A stretch of DNA of 64,000 bases from Exaiptasia diaphana (lineage: Eukaryota > Cnidaria > Anthozoa > Actiniaria > Aiptasiidae). Every line of letters starts with the position of its first letter. Position 1 is the first letter of the stretch. The stretch is from positions 146,832 to 210,831 of the forward strand of contig NW_018388203.1 in the NCBI RefSeq assembly GCF_001417965.1. Direction: 5' to 3'. A model generated the notes under the pieces. It did not search any database. It worked only from the letters and a program-made list of their open reading frames with translations, and was not told the origin of the DNA. Below are positions 48,860 through 62,039 of the stretch, piece by piece. The translations under genes were made by a program, and so were the position numbers.

Positions 48860-51800
48860 TTTCGCGGTCGACCGATGTACTTGTACTAAATCATTTCATC
48901 GTACGATAAGACTTAATATTGCAAACATTCAGTTGTGAGCTGTCTCAAAACAGTCGAGTGGGCCGATTCTGCAATAATGGCGTCTTGACGGTGATTCGTG
49001 AAGACTAGGAGGGCTAGCAGCAGATGGCGTTTTTAGAAGTTGCACTAGTATCGTTTCAGCAGGCCATGCAATCAGAACTATCGTCGAAACGTAAAAAGAA
49101 GTTTTCCCAGTTTCAGTAATGAGCTTTTTGGTCTTGATTACAGTATTATAAATGTAGCAGCTTCAAATCTTGCAGCTTTTCTGATAATCTCGTATCTTTC
49201 ATTAGTTGAAATGTCTATTTCCACGGATTATAACAACATCATTAACAAAATCGTCCAGAATTAAACCTTTGTACAGCGAAATATTGACAACTGTCCACTT
49301 CACAAGCGATTTTACAAGTTAGGATGATGATGACTTCTCAAACTGACTACATCCATACACCATACACGGCTTTCACACCTGCTTATGACAACCTGAATCT
49401 CAACCTGTTTTTTGAATAACTTCCTCACGAGAAAGGAAACTTTGACAATGTTGAAAGACGAAAACATATATATAATCAAGTAGGATTAAATTGCTTAGCG
49501 ACAATACGATTGTACTTTTTGAAGGTCAATAAAAAGAGCCTTTTTGTTTAATTAATCTGACGTCAGGTCCTCTAGCTTTTTATTACATTTACCTTTAATA
49601 GTCATTTTTAGTGAAAAATGCATTTTCAAAACGAATACGAGGATATCGACATAGTCTAGGGCAAAACTAAGAAGTATCTAGCAAATTAATGATCATTATA
49701 TAAGAAATATATATCATGTTTGAATACTGACTGTCATTTTAAGATGAATCTAAATTGCAAATTGTTCGTAGTCTAAACATTCTAAGCTAATACCTGTGTA
49801 GCTAAAATAAAGATCTATACTTCAAGTCCTATGGCCAGTAATACGAAAATCACTACAAATAACAATCCGCCAAATCAATTTTCAATCGGCATATGCGCCG
49901 ATTTCTTTTCTAGTGCTTCAGGGCAAAATGTTAAAAACTCATTATTTTTCTCAATGCCGCCAGTCCTGTGATCATTTGCATTCTCTCCTACAGATCTTAT
50001 ACATAACACACAAAGAGGGAAGTTCAACGAGGGTCCCAGAAGATATTACCGCACGGGCGAACAAAGATGCGAATTTTATCTTCGAGTACTTAGCGTGAGA
50101 TGACATACGTATCTCATGTGCTGTTCTATTTGTTATGTAAACTCCAATTTACTAGCATATTTACAAAAAGAGAAATGGGACAATCAGTAAAACCAGTATC
50201 CATGGTAACATGTATCGAGAGCCAGATTAATTTACCTGGTAAACCTTACCTATCGCAGTGCGTAATACCGCAGTACTTACAATTGATAAAAAGTAATCGT
50301 GCTAGTTATTAGATTGGAAGACAGAGTAAAGCGCCCACAATCTGTCTCTTAATGGTTGTGGCGGGAGTAACCATGGTAACTATCTTCAGTAAAAAACGTG
50401 TCATTCAGGCAGTAATAATGATATTTTTCATGAGGAGAAGAAACGGTTATTTTGTACAACAAAAAACCGGTTCCTTAAAAGGAAAAAATAAACTCCATAA
50501 TTTTTTCATTAACAAGGCGTGCGAGACCTTTCTAGCGGAAGTAGGTGTATAGAACTCTCCCGAACATTGCCAACTAAACCCCTACAGCGCGAACAACAAT
50601 TTACGATCCAAAACAGTGTCCATAAATCGATGTTGTTACAAATAATTAGTCTTAGAGTTTCTACTCTATATGAAACCCGTTCTGTTAATATGCATGGAAA
50701 TGCCAGTTGTGATTAATTGTGCAGCAAATCTACAGTTGCACGCACTGATTTATGATTTCCCATGAACACTCGGGGTCACAAGACAAAAACAACTTGACCT
50801 AACATTCAGTTTGTTTAATGATGCAAGCTGTCCTGTTCACCTTTTGTACGTGCTTGAGTTTATTCATAAACAAACATATGTTTTCAAGTGTAGTAAGTTG
50901 TGAGACGATGCATGCAGGTGATCATGCATATAATTCCTATTGTTCCCACTTTTTTCATACTTGATTCTTCGATTTCTTATGCACAGTGAAAGCAATCATT
51001 GCATTCACGTTCCGTTTAATACGTTTTTTGCATGCAGACTGATCACCGAATCCCACTTCCCTTCCCTACTGTGCAATCCAGTATAATCAATTTTAACGCC
51101 TTATAGAATCCATGATACTATCTTGATGATTTGCGGCGCTTAAAGTAATCAACAAGGTGTAGTCTAGTGCCGAAAATAAAGATATTTGCAAATCAGATTT
51201 AGAGAAAAATTATGCTCCGATTGTGAATAGTATTCAACTCTTGTGCGCCCAAAAGATGAGGCAGTTGTGCTAAAATATAATAAATTGTCTTGTAAAATTT
51301 CAAGATTCCAATACACTTAAGACGCCAAGCATTTACGATAAAGTTCATGGCATGTCCGGTTTTTACTTGTCTTGGAATGCTAAACGTCTCCTAAATCTAA
51401 AGGTGCTTTCCTACAGAGCTGTCTACAAGATCAAGAGGTCGCAGGATAACAAACTAAACACAATAAATTGTCACTATAGCCTTTTGGGGCAGGTTCTGGA
51501 GAGTTTAACAGGCAGATAGCATCGATTGTGATAAGAGTTTTAAACACTGAAAAGTAAAAACTTGTATAATTTGTCGTGACTCGGCTCGGCGCTTCTTCAA
51601 GGGATTGGTCTCGTTGTCCATCGGTAAGTATTATACTGTGTTAGCTGAGCCCTCACTGTCCAGCCCAGTACAAACTGAAATACATAAAGTGCTGGTGAGA
51701 ATCTTCACTGAACACTCGATGATAAAATTCGTATCTCCAGGTGCTAGTATATGTTATCTTTTTAATAACACAATGAAATAATAACTTTCTTCTTCAATAT

Positions 51801-52010
51801 ATATGTATAGTAATATTTTGCTTTTACCGTATGACTAGAAGCAACACTATTTTCAGTTGTAAAGATGGTAACTTTCTTAGTCTGATTATTCACTGAAATT
51901 TAGATATGACAAAGAAATGGATAAAAACTTAACAATAGCAAGCTACAACATTATCTGCTTCCATCACGGACTTGTCACAACAGAAGGTTGAGATCCACGC
52001 GAATATTTGA

Positions 52011-52053
52011 TTTTCCTATCTACATTTTCCTATCTACATTTTCCTATCTACAA
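52011..52053. repeat. 14-bp tandem repeat, three copies
   Basis: TTTTCCTATCTACA repeated three times without change. Confidence 0.9.
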
Positions 52054-54068
52054 AACCGTTTCAGAGGCAGTTTTAAGTGAGACTAATCAATTAATAGATT
52101 CTTATATTTCACATCATATATTTGTTAAACAGTGGAAAATAAAGTGTGTTTGTATTTTGTTATTAATCATTCTGTGATTGAAAAAAATTGTGTGTATCTT
52201 GTATATCTCATTTCGTAATATCAATATTCTCATTCAAACTCTTCTGGTATTTCTCAAGAAGACCAAGCATCCTAAAGGAGGTCAACAACTCGCGGTGTGG
52301 GCTAACATGACGACACTGCCAGTAAGCTTCATCGACAGGCTGAAAAAACTGACAAAATCAAGTTAAACAAAAAAGCAGAAAATAAGATAAAAAACGAAAA
52401 AATGCAAAGAAAAAAGTGTCAACGTTTCTTCGATCATTCGACATATTAACTCATCTCTTGCGTTTTTGTACGCTTGAAATAGCTGTCAGATTACAAAAGA
52501 TTACTAGGGTAAGGGTTAGGATAGGACAGGAGTTTATCAACATCATATCAAACTATGTAAGTTATTTTATGTCAGATATACGCATTCTGTAGATGGGAAC
52601 CCAGTTAACAATGATATTGCACAAATGGTTTACATCTAGAATACCACACCTAGAAAATGTATAAATAACAATATACAGAGAAGGTAGATTTATGCAGAAT
52701 ATCAGTTTGTAATGAATCAAGTAAGATGTCAAAATGACATGTGCCATTTAACCAAGTGGTATTTTGATAAGATTACTGACAGTTATTAGTACGTTGTTCA
52801 AGGGTTTTAACTCAGTAAGCTCTATACCCCACTTAAGGTTCATACACGTTCACCAAGACGCATTGTGTAAAAAGATTTGACTGATAGCCAAGTTTTACAG
52901 AAACGATTTTCAGCGAAAGTTTTGAGATTATACCTTAATCGGAGGTTTTCTTTTGGTGTTGTGTCCTGAATCTCCACTCATATACAAACACTTTATTAAT
53001 CTAGTGCTACAAAGTATATGCTGAAGATATATATTCCGTCCATGCCATACAACGAGATTTGAAATCAAACGTACTTATCGAGACAAAATATACAAACCAT
53101 ATAATTTTCCGTGTTCCCTAACTTCTTTTTTTTTCTCAAGCAGCTGTATTCAACAATGATTTATCTCGCAGTCCCCCGATACACTGTTCATTTGAAGGAT
53201 TGTATGTTGACCGTGGTGTCCAACTGTAAGGCGATAAAAAAGAAAACAGAAAATGCCATCCAGAAGAAAAGATCGTTTTCGTGGATAGTATTCTGAAGAT
53301 TTAATACCTCACTGTAAAATACTCATAGAATTTAAAATGTTCTTTCTAGACCTATTTTTTCTTGCAATTCCTAGGTTTAGTTTTGTATCGAAAGTTCAAA
53401 ATCTAAATCTAGTTACCCTAGAAATATAGTGTATCACTAGCCTTTTACAATCAGTGATCTTTTCCTACAATGAAACATAACTATGTTACCATTAGTACTG
53501 AAAGCCTTCAATCATCACCAGCCAGGGCGCGTGCCTCGAATTATTTTGACTAGTTTGCATGAATTAAAACTCACGTAAGCAATGACGCAAATACAGTTCA
53601 CACTAGAAAATTGACGTTCTTGGAAAAAGGCTGGCATCTTTTACTAAAAGGAGGACAGGAATCCGAAGACTTGTATTATATTATCTTTTTAGAAAAACTT
53701 CTACCTTTTCTAAAATGCTGGAGACTAGGATTGAATTAGAAAATCTTGATCTGAAAACTGGGCAGTGAAATCATGAATTGACAAGCAAACAAACTAAAGT
53801 CACAAATAAGAACTTTAAAAATAGATCCACAGATGAGTATACGTGCGAAAACAACAAGTGCATGCTTCACTACCTTACACACATTAAAGAATGTTTGACT
53901 CGGACATCATATTGATATATTGTCATCGCTTGCTTTCATTAGCTCAAGTTAGCCACAACTCGTCAGATGCGAATCAAGAAAATCGTCTATACTTGTGTGT
54001 TCTCCGCCCCCCTGTGTCTTCATTGAATTAAGGTGGTTGATTAGCTTTTGTTCTTATTTACTTATCAA

Positions 54069-54317
54069 TTAACAGAGCATAGATTTGGATATAATAGAAA
54101 ACTCCGCCTTGGTTTCATTAAGGATTACTTTTATCTGACCAATGTTTAGCCCCTTCATCCTGTTGTTTATATGTGACAAAATGACTTTGTAAAGCTCTTG
54201 TGTAAATTGCGTGTTGTTATCATTACGCCATTCTTTGACAGGAAGATAACTCGCTTGAAGGAATTCAGCTATGCATACTAAAGTTAACCAGTCTTTCACA
54301 AAAGACCGGAACAACAC
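54069..54317 (-). CDS. Hypothetical 82-residue protein, doubtful
   Basis: An ATG-to-stop frame beginning MLFRSFVKDWLTLVCIAEFL, which could be a secretion signal, followed by a mostly hydrophilic, amphipathic stretch with two NxT sites and a terminal cysteine. No family is recognised, and no splice or promoter evidence exists. It lies 520 bp upstream of the FGF start on the opposite strand. It may be chance. Confidence 0.2.
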   Translation of the reverse strand: MLFRSFVKDWLTLVCIAEFLQASYLPVKEWRNDNNTQFTQELYKVILSHINNRMKGLNIGQIKVILNETKAEFSIISKSMLC

Positions 54318-54835
54318 TCTTTTGTAAGAAAAAAAATTATTGTCACGAAGTTTGTCGTATTATTTTTTAAACATGAATTTTTTTTCTTTTACTCTCTTGG
54401 GGATATTTCGTGAAGTGTGCAGAGTTATCTGATTGGATGTTTTATAGCCTTTTAGACTTTGTGCATTGCACGTATATACTTTGTGCTTTCAAGCACATCC
54501 ACTGTTCGTACACAGCATCAATTTGATCATTAACACTTTAGGCATTTACATGGTGTTTAAGTAGGTGTCAATGTTATTTTCTCACTGTTAACGTTGTTTT
54601 TAGAAGATAAATTCTGAGCTTCCCTGTAGAAGCATCACATTTCAACGCATTCCTCCAGCAAGTAGACTTGTCAGTTGTTTCATCTCTGGAAAGTGCGCGT
54701 CTTTCTCTCTCAAACACGCGCGTTTGTAAATACAAATTGAATAGCGAGAGGAAAAGTAGGTAATATTTAGCCAAAAAAATAGTGCAGTTCTATATTTTGT
54801 AAACTAAATTGAATTCTTCTCCAGATAACATCAAG

Positions 54836-56420
54836 ATGGAACAAGCATCGTTTTTCGCTACTGTCCTTATATTAGCGGTACTACAGTGTCAAAGCGCTCC
54901 TGCAACGCAAAGATCGTCGGTAACACCATTGAAAGTACCATCATCGAATAGTGCTAGCGCCGTCAAGTCGAAATCAGTCTTGCCTTTATTAAAGAAATTG
55001 AAAGCCAAGTTAGCTAAAAAGAAAACCGAAAAATCATCTTGTAATACGAGAGACGTCGTTAAACCTCCCAGTATTGTATTGGAAAAAATGCTGTATTCTG
55101 AACGGAGATTTCTCATACAAATGAAAACTGGACAAGTCGACGCGGTTCCTGTTAACAGCACGACACGAATAAGCAATCCTTGGGGTAAGTTTGTTTGTAA
55201 GTTAACAGCGATTCATAACCGCTTTAGCCACTATTTTTCTCGACTACTTTAGTTCAGATCCGTATGTTCCTTAGTCTGATCATGATACGTCCACTCGATT
55301 TACACAAAGTTTTTTTTCCTTTTATCATGTTTCTGGAAGGTAAATCTTAAATCCTTAATCCGCTTGCGCTTGAATCGTTAAAACTAAGAATAGCGTGAGC
55401 TAAAGCAAAGAGGAACTTGCTGTGTTTACACATAAAAAATCATCTTACTGAATGACTTTGAACTTTGACTTTTTTCCAAAGCTTACCTTAGGTTACTTAT
55501 CAATTTTTAATTTGATTCGCGGGCATGGCGTACGCCCTATCATTACGGATGTAGACTAATTCCAGGCGTAATACATTTAACTGAGCAAAAACGACCTGCA
55601 AAATTCCTTAATGATGTGTGAGAAGTTACTAAATAGAGAAAATTGCCGAGGGAACATTGTGTCAATAATCAGCTCTTTGGCAGTATTTCGTGCAGTGTTA
55701 GTAAAGTGTCATTTAAGCACGTAAGTGTAAAGTGAAAAGCACGTATGCTGGGTACTAAACTGACCCTTGAAATTGGATTTATACATCATCCCACATCATA
55801 GTACATAGGGAATAATCAGATTTTCTTCAATATTAACGATAGTGTATTGTCTTTGCAGTTGTATTCGAAGTGGAATCCGTAGGAAATGATCTTTTTAGAG
55901 CAAAAGGAAAAAGATCGGCGTTATATCTATCAATGGACAAAAAAGGGAAATTTTACGGAACAGTAAGTATTGTTATCAACTCAAGGTTTGCAAAGATACG
56001 TGCAATGTTTAGGGCACCGCAAACTTCGTGTAGTTATAAATAACCAAAAAAGGAGTGAAAACAAACGAAAAAAGAAGAGAGAGAGAGAAAAAAAGGGAAA
56101 CATATCACGTAGGACCAAAAGAAAATATTACACAGTAGGAATGAACCTCATGTTGGTGCACGTCTTTAAAATGATAGTTGACTGAACTAAATAACTTAGA
56201 TGTTGTTTAATCTTCATAAAATGACAGATTTTTCATTTACCTTTAGGCTAAACCCACTGATGAAAGTGTATTCAAGCAAATTCATGACAAAGAAAAAAAC
56301 CATGGATTTATAGCATTTGAGAGCTACAAGTATTGCTCAAAGTACATTGGAATGAAAAAGAATGGTCACCTGAAGACGACGCATAGACTCAATCACAGCA
56401 CACACTTTCTTCTACTGTAA
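54836..56420 (+). CDS. Secreted fibroblast growth factor ligand
   Basis: Ligand of receptor tyrosine kinases of the FGFR family. Exons 54836-55184, 55859-55962 and 56247-56420 give 208 residues; the 104-nt middle exon and intron phases (1, then 0) are those of the FGF family. Residues 1-20 form a signal peptide (FFATVLILAVLQCQS). A Ser-rich then Lys-rich linker follows. The beta-trefoil core includes RFLIQMKTGQVDAV, FEVESVGNDLFRAKG, ALYLSMDKKGKFYGT (family YLCMDENGKLYGS), TDESVFKQ, and KYIGMKKNGHLK before HFLLL at the stop. The basic HLKTTHRLNHSTHF corresponds to the heparin-binding segment. The start is the ATG 11 bases after an acceptor, so an upstream noncoding exon is likely. Assignment to a particular FGF subfamily is not possible by eye. 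Confidence 0.9.
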
Positions 56421-57927
56421 TATCATGATCAGGTATTATACATCATGAGATCTAGTGTAGTGCTATTCCTGACGCATTCAGTCACTTGCACCCAAACAGA
56501 ACAGTAATAGTGCAGTGACTTCTTCAAGTCAATGAGAATCCCAGAAAACAAGTACAGTGGTTTACAGCAAATACAGAGATCCTCAGAATCATCAACATAA
56601 TTTAATGATAGAATGACTCAGTAAGTCAAGAGATATAGTCTAATCAGTGTTAACCTTTAATATCCTGATATAAAGCTCACTGTATCATGTATATACCAAT
56701 AACTATTATTCAGAATGTGAACAGCAACAGCAAAATTTGCATGGTTTTACACTTTTGTCATTTTTTCTCAGATTTACCAGCTATGTTAGTAAGTGCCTAA
56801 TTTCATTTGTAACATGACGATGTTGTATCAGCTATACAATGACTTGCCTTGCATTGTGATTGGATAAGCTTAAACAGCATGGCTTCTACTGACATATGCA
56901 ATCGACATTTGAAATGTGTATAACCCAATTCAATGCAAATGAAGCTGCTATAATATATATAAAATTAAGAAAGAGAAAATAAGAAAAAGTCAAGACAAAA
57001 TGAAAATGAGAAAAAATGAAAAGAAATGAAGAAGGAAAGTAGAAAGGAGGAAAATAAGAAATATATCCATGCAATTGAAATCGAGATGTTACTCTGGTTA
57101 ATGGAATGGAGTTCTATATATAACATCAAAATCTAGTATAATAGTATATAATAGTATTTAGTATACAATAGATTATTAGATAAATCCTTAGTATATAAGT
57201 TTTATGCTCAGATAAGCGTTTTATATTCATTGTAAAAATTGTAACAGAGTGTTTCATACCAAGCTTACTATAGACTTAAAATAAAAGTAAAGACTGTTTT
57301 ATATTCAAATGTTATCATCCCTATAGACACATATCATAACCTTCTCATCATATATTTACATACTATATTCACATTTGAAATGCAGTAGTTTTGGAGTAAA
57401 AAAAGATCACAGACTCAATGTCGTATGCTGGATATGGCAAATGAGTTTTTGTGTATAAAAAAGGTTCCAGGGCCCTCTAGGATTTGCTCGAGGGTTTGCT
57501 TTGCGATCGTTCTTTGCTTTGCGGTTCCCAACAGTCAAGACTAAAATAAATATAATTTAAAACTTACGCTCAAGTTGACATCAGTAATTCAGTGTACGGT
57601 AGATGAACTCAGGCACTGGGATGGTGAAGTTTTGAGGTAAATTGTGCGAAATCTCTTCTGGTTGTATATTCGAAAGCACTGCGCGCGAAATTCCGGATTT
57701 CTGGCGGGAAAGAAGCTCTCGCGAAGTTGACCGCTGTACAAACCATAAAAATTATTCGCTTTTTAAAATCGGCTTAATGAAATTTTAAGGAACTTTGACT
57801 GTTGATTTATGTTTTGCAAGTTTATTTTATTTTATTTGTTATTCAGCTTTAAAATGGCACATCATTTTTGGTACTGGGCCACACGGCCGAACTCGTCGTC
57901 AGGAGTCTAGAGCCTAAGATATTCAAA
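56421..57927. other. Noncoding spacer between FGF and the Rieske-DUF455 gene
   Basis: FGF 3' untranslated region, AT-rich sequence, and from about 57640 a CG-richer stretch (GCGCGCGAAATTCCGG, TGGCGGGAAAG) that is probably the next gene's promoter. No exon supported. Confidence 0.5.
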
Positions 57928-60900
57928 ATGGTGGACGTACTGAACGTGACGGACTTAGACTTGGAATGTACATTTGAAAAAGATTTAGTGGATGCCTTAC
58001 GAGAAGTAGTAGATGGTTCAAATTGGCAGTGTATTGGCCATGCAGATGAATATTTGGATAAACATTGTAGTGTGTTATACGCGATAAATGAAGACCCTAC
58101 AGAACGAAACGATAATATTGCTATTTTTAGTGTTGGGACTAAAGGCACGTTATACGCTATAGACACTGTCTGTCCCCACGAAGGTACTGCTGTAAAGGTT
58201 GTGTTTGTTTATTTCAACGTTATGATTATTTTACTTAAGGCTCACATTACAGGAGGACCCTTGGAGTTGGGCGATATTGAAGACCTCGACGGTTCACCTG
58301 TGTTATATTGTCCCTGGCATCATTATGATTTTAACTTGAAAACGGGCAAGTCTTCAACAGGTTTGGAGGTATTAAATAGAGTGTAAACATATTCTTAATG
58401 TTGTTAAACAGCTTCTGCCTACTTCGGGCTTCCTGTCTTAAAGATGGCACAGGAAGCCCAACACAGGAAAACTGACTGCAGTACCATCTTGAAAAGTGAC
58501 TGTGCCATAAAACAAACTAACCTGCACACTAAAGAGAAATGAAAGAAAGTTATAGTGCTTAGAAGGAGGCAATTCCGGGAGAAAGACCCTTAGGAATAAA
58601 TCCGGAAAAATTAATTTTTCTGGGATTTGAACCCATGACCTTCTATTTCACCCCGACCTGCTCCCAGTCAATCCCAGTCTGGCCTTGTAGCTCAGCTGGT
58701 AGAGCATCGGTAGTACAAATCCAAAGGTCATGGGTTTGAATCCCAGCGAGGTCGGAAATTAATTTGTCTGAATTTATTCCTAAGGGTCTTTCTCCCAGAA
58801 TTGCCTCCTTCTAAGCACAAAAACTTTCTTTCATTTCTATATCATGTCTACCATAGTGCCATGCGGTCCTCATATTCATATCTTAACCTGCACACTTGCC
58901 AATATAAAAATCTATCACTGGTTGTCTCTTAGCTGCACAAATACCTTACAAGATGGCAGAGGGAACGATGAAGTAAACTATTTTATTGATAGTAAATGTG
59001 TCCATTTCAAAAGTAATCATCGTTTGCCTACCATACATACCTTTTTAAATCTTCTTGATATCTAGCAACAGACACATGAACTCAGAATTGTGGATAATAA
59101 ACTATACATCAATGCAGATGTAAAGCTTTCAAGATCTCCACGTTCATTATCATCAGAAACAGAACAAACACCAGAAGGTGACATGACATTTTCTTGAAAT
59201 TTTCTTTTTGCATTGCATCAATGAGCAATGTCTTCATCTTTATTCAGCAAGAAATTGTTCCTGCATCTAGTGACCCATGCTAATAATAAATTTAAATATA
59301 TTCATTTTAGTATTTCCACTGAATATGAAAGTCAATAGCCAGCCATCAAAAGTTCATCAGTTCTGTAATGACTCTCTTTGTGAATGGGCTGTCAAGATTC
59401 TTAATACAGCAGATCCAGATGAAAAGGTACTAGTTTCATGAATGCAGTATTGCATACTACCACTTGGTTAACAACTTACATCAAACCTCTTGAAAGTTTA
59501 TTATATTGTTGCTCTATTATGAATTCCAGATCAACCTCACTTACCAAGTTGCTAATAGATGGGAAACTGGTGACATAAATCATGTTGGTCAATGCTCACC
59601 ACCTGACCAGCCTTGTCGAATAGAAAACTTGAAAGTTGTTTCAGCAGGAAAAACTAAGCGACTTGGTAAAGCTGGAAGTTTGGTAAGATATCATTTATAA
59701 TGATATAATCAATTGGCAAAATGATTTCAGTTGGCTGTGTGAAGCATGACTATGAAGCAAAAATAGTTATTCTTTGAGTTGAAATGGACTATCAACATTA
59801 TGTTATTATAATGATACTTATAATTTATTTTCTTAACTCTTAACCTTCTGAACAAGTATAAAATATTTTTAAATATTTTTAGCTATTAAAATAGCTAAAC
59901 TTCATTCTAACAATAACCACAGGACAACATATAGGTGGTGGGCATCTCATTTATTCGTGCATGTCTCATAGAACAATACAGAGATATGATATCATTTACA
60001 AAGCAGTGTATATGGTCAAATTAGAAAGGCATTACTATTCATGCCATGGTGTACAGCCAGGTAGAATATGAACTGCGGAAGTTTTTACACCCCAAGTATA
60101 AACTTCTTATTTGAAAATATAAAACTTGAAATTTGCTCTCAGAGTATCAGTATACTAATTGTGAGATACCGTTGAATGAATAATTCTTCACACTTGTGTA
60201 CTATATATACTCTGCATGGGAAATAACCCTAGGAAACTCTCATACCTTATCAACCTGCACGGTTATATTCAATACTCGATTGATTACATTCCATAATGCT
60301 ACTAAATACATATATAGTTCCAATGAACGTCTCCATGGTTACTCATCAAGACCATGGTATACCATAATAATGAGTTATTTTCAATTATTACAACAGGGTT
60401 CTAGAATCAGTTTAATCCACTCATTGGCTAATATAGAACAGTGGGCCATCGATCTATCTTGGGACATTATTGCTAGGTTCTCAGGTACAACTCAAAATAA
60501 TGGACAAGCACTTCCAAAAGACTTTTTCTCAGATTTTGTAAAAGTTGCCAAAGATGAAGCAAAGGCAAGTTTCATTTTGGTTAAGCATCTTTCTGGTATC
60601 TAAGTTTTGAGTGTCTTGCTAAAATACATCACTGTCGTGGTCTTTTTTTGATAATAGCCTCCTCTGCAGGTGTTTCTCTAGCTTTTTTCTAATATTTCTG
60701 CAATTAAGTCATCTCACTTCTTGGCGGAGCCCAAGGCCTGCTTGGCCAAGAGGATACCAGAGGGATCACAAAAGGCCAAAATGAAGGGTAATGTCTGTGG
60801 AGGAGGCTATGTCTTTCTTAGTTTGCTTTAATTTTCAAATCGTGTGCATGATGAACAATGTTTCTCTGGTTTCACAGCATTATAAGATGTTATCTTCCAG

Positions 60901-62039
60901 GCTGAAAACATTAGGTAGTCAATTTGGTGATCTTCCAGTTCATAATGGTAAATTTAATTTTATGTTGTTTTTTTCCAATGGCATAAATATAATGTTTGTT
61001 TCTTTGTTGTTATATTGGGAGACTGGTGAGAGTCTCAGGCCCAATCTTTTGGAATTGCCCACTATTATTTTCTGTCAATTGGTATTCTATCAGTTAATCA
61101 AAAAAATGTTTGAAATAATTATTGTCAATTTTTTCAGGTTTATGGGAGTCAGCTCAAGAGACATCTCATAGTTTGTTAAGTAGATTAGCTATTGTACACA
61201 TGGTGCATGAAGCAAGGTGATTATATTTTTTGTACACTTTTTGATTATCTACAGTGTAGGGTACAGTTCACCTTATAGATCAGCACTTGTCTTCCATAAC
61301 ATTAAAAAAATGATTGGAATTTCCTTTCCCCTCTTCTGTTTGTACTGAAACCTTGTGCTGATTTTGTTACTTATATAGTACTCTTCATTTTTGAATTTGC
61401 TACTGCTGACATATTTTATATTTTTATATACTCAAGTTTTCCTAAATGTTTGTTAGGGGTCTTGACGTTCACCCCAAAACCTACAGAAGGTTTCTTAATA
61501 GTGGTGACCAAGAAACTGCAGAATTACTTGAAGTACTCTACAAAGATGAGATAACACATGTTGCTGCTGGCATAAAGTGGTTTAGCTTTTTATGTGAAAG
61601 CACAGTTCCTCCTCTAGTAAGAATGTATTTACTGATTACCAACATTAGAACTTCAGTATTCAATGAAAGCTTCTTTTGCCTTTAAGGATAAAATTCCTGT
61701 TTTTCATGAGTTGGTTAGAAAACACTTCAGGTAAAAAAGCTCCAAAATTTGTTAATGTATATACTAGACTTAATTCAGCTTGTAATACCATGTTGTGTGA
61801 TCTTTAGAGGTTACCTCAAGCCCCCTTTTGACACAGCAGGTAGAAAACAAGCTGGCATGACTGAAGCAGTAAGTGTTATCTTCAATCATATCATATTCAT
61901 ATATCTACTGCAATGGATATTTTTCTATACTGAGTGATTACATGTATATGTTATTCCACAGGACTCTAAGACATGACAAGTGTGTAAATGAAGTTGTTTT
62001 TTCTTGCAGTGGTACCTTCCATTAGTGAAGCAAAGCTGA
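57928..62039 (+). CDS. Rieske [2Fe-2S] domain fused to DUF455 ferritin-like diiron domain
   Basis: Predicted redox enzyme. Twelve exons, 57928-58183, 58253-58368, 59066-59177, 59311-59426, 59530-59682, 60397-60564, 60878-60947, 61138-61216, 61457-61616, 61687-61730, 61808-61868 and 62010-62039, give 454 residues. Residues about 30-145 are a Rieske ferredoxin like RFESD: Cys82-Pro-His84 and Cys105-Pro-Trp-His108 bind the cluster, around GGPLELGDIEDLDG. From about residue 185 it is DUF455 (COG2833), related to the tRNA hydroxylase MiaE: Glu265, Glu305-x2-His308, Glu355 and Glu388-x2-His391 are the full four-Glu, two-His diiron set, and the protein ends in the family's MTEAWYLPL. The exon 6 donor is GC (AAG/GCAAGT). 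The first intron is 69 bp and open in frame. The substrate is unknown; a self-sufficient monooxygenase is inference. No organelle signal is clear. Confidence 0.88.
58533..58837. repeat. Inverted pair of tRNA-headed SINE copies
   Basis: Left arm about 58533-58645 and right arm about 58726-58837 are reverse complements over about 110 bases, sharing GGAGGCAATTC, AGAAAGACCCTTAGGAATAAA and GGATTTGAACCCATGACCTT. The pair would form a long hairpin inside intron 2 of the Rieske-DUF455 pre-mRNA. Confidence 0.75.
58681..58753 (+). repeat. tRNA-like SINE head (73 nt)
   Basis: Acceptor halves GGCCTTG and CGAGGTC pair fully with two G-T pairs, the D arm GCTC..GAGC is intact, and the T loop region GGGTTTGAATCCC holds the B box; the A box TAGCTCAGCTGG is standard. 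The anticodon arm is poor and lacks the T expected at position 33, and downstream SINE body sequence follows, so this is a SINE promoter rather than a working tRNA gene. Confidence 0.65.

Larger units (their letters stand above)
48860..54835. other. Six-kilobase gene-poor interval upstream of FGF
   Basis: No recognisable gene. A GC-richer patch at about 51565-51620 ending in a strong donor (CATCG/GTAAGT near 51622) could be a 5' untranslated exon, perhaps of the FGF gene, whose ATG exon begins just after the acceptor CTTCTCCAG at 54824. A 14-bp tandem repeat lies at 52011-52053, and one small minus-strand frame at 54069-54317. Long signalling-gene upstream regions often hold enhancers, but none is identifiable by eye. 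Confidence 0.45.

Noticed and set aside
52011-52053. CRISPR-like direct repeats here and at 27683 and 32723
   Set aside because: These are plain tandem duplications without spacers, in a eukaryotic genome.
52178-52366. 62-codon plus-strand frame with a plausible coding end
   Set aside because: No family, weak splice context, single short frame in a gene-poor interval.
53111-53296. 61-codon frame after a T-rich acceptor-like tract
   Set aside because: Looked like a last exon, but no upstream partner exon or homology could be found; similarity to FGF was considered and not sustained.
58184-58252. Retained in-frame 69-bp segment of the Rieske gene
   Set aside because: It is open in frame, but removing it restores CPHEGGPLELGD, the family sequence, and both splice sites fit.
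58681-58753. Functional tRNA gene
   Set aside because: Acceptor, D and T arms pair, but the anticodon arm is weak, position 33 is not T, and repeat body sequence follows with an inverted second copy; treated as a SINE head.
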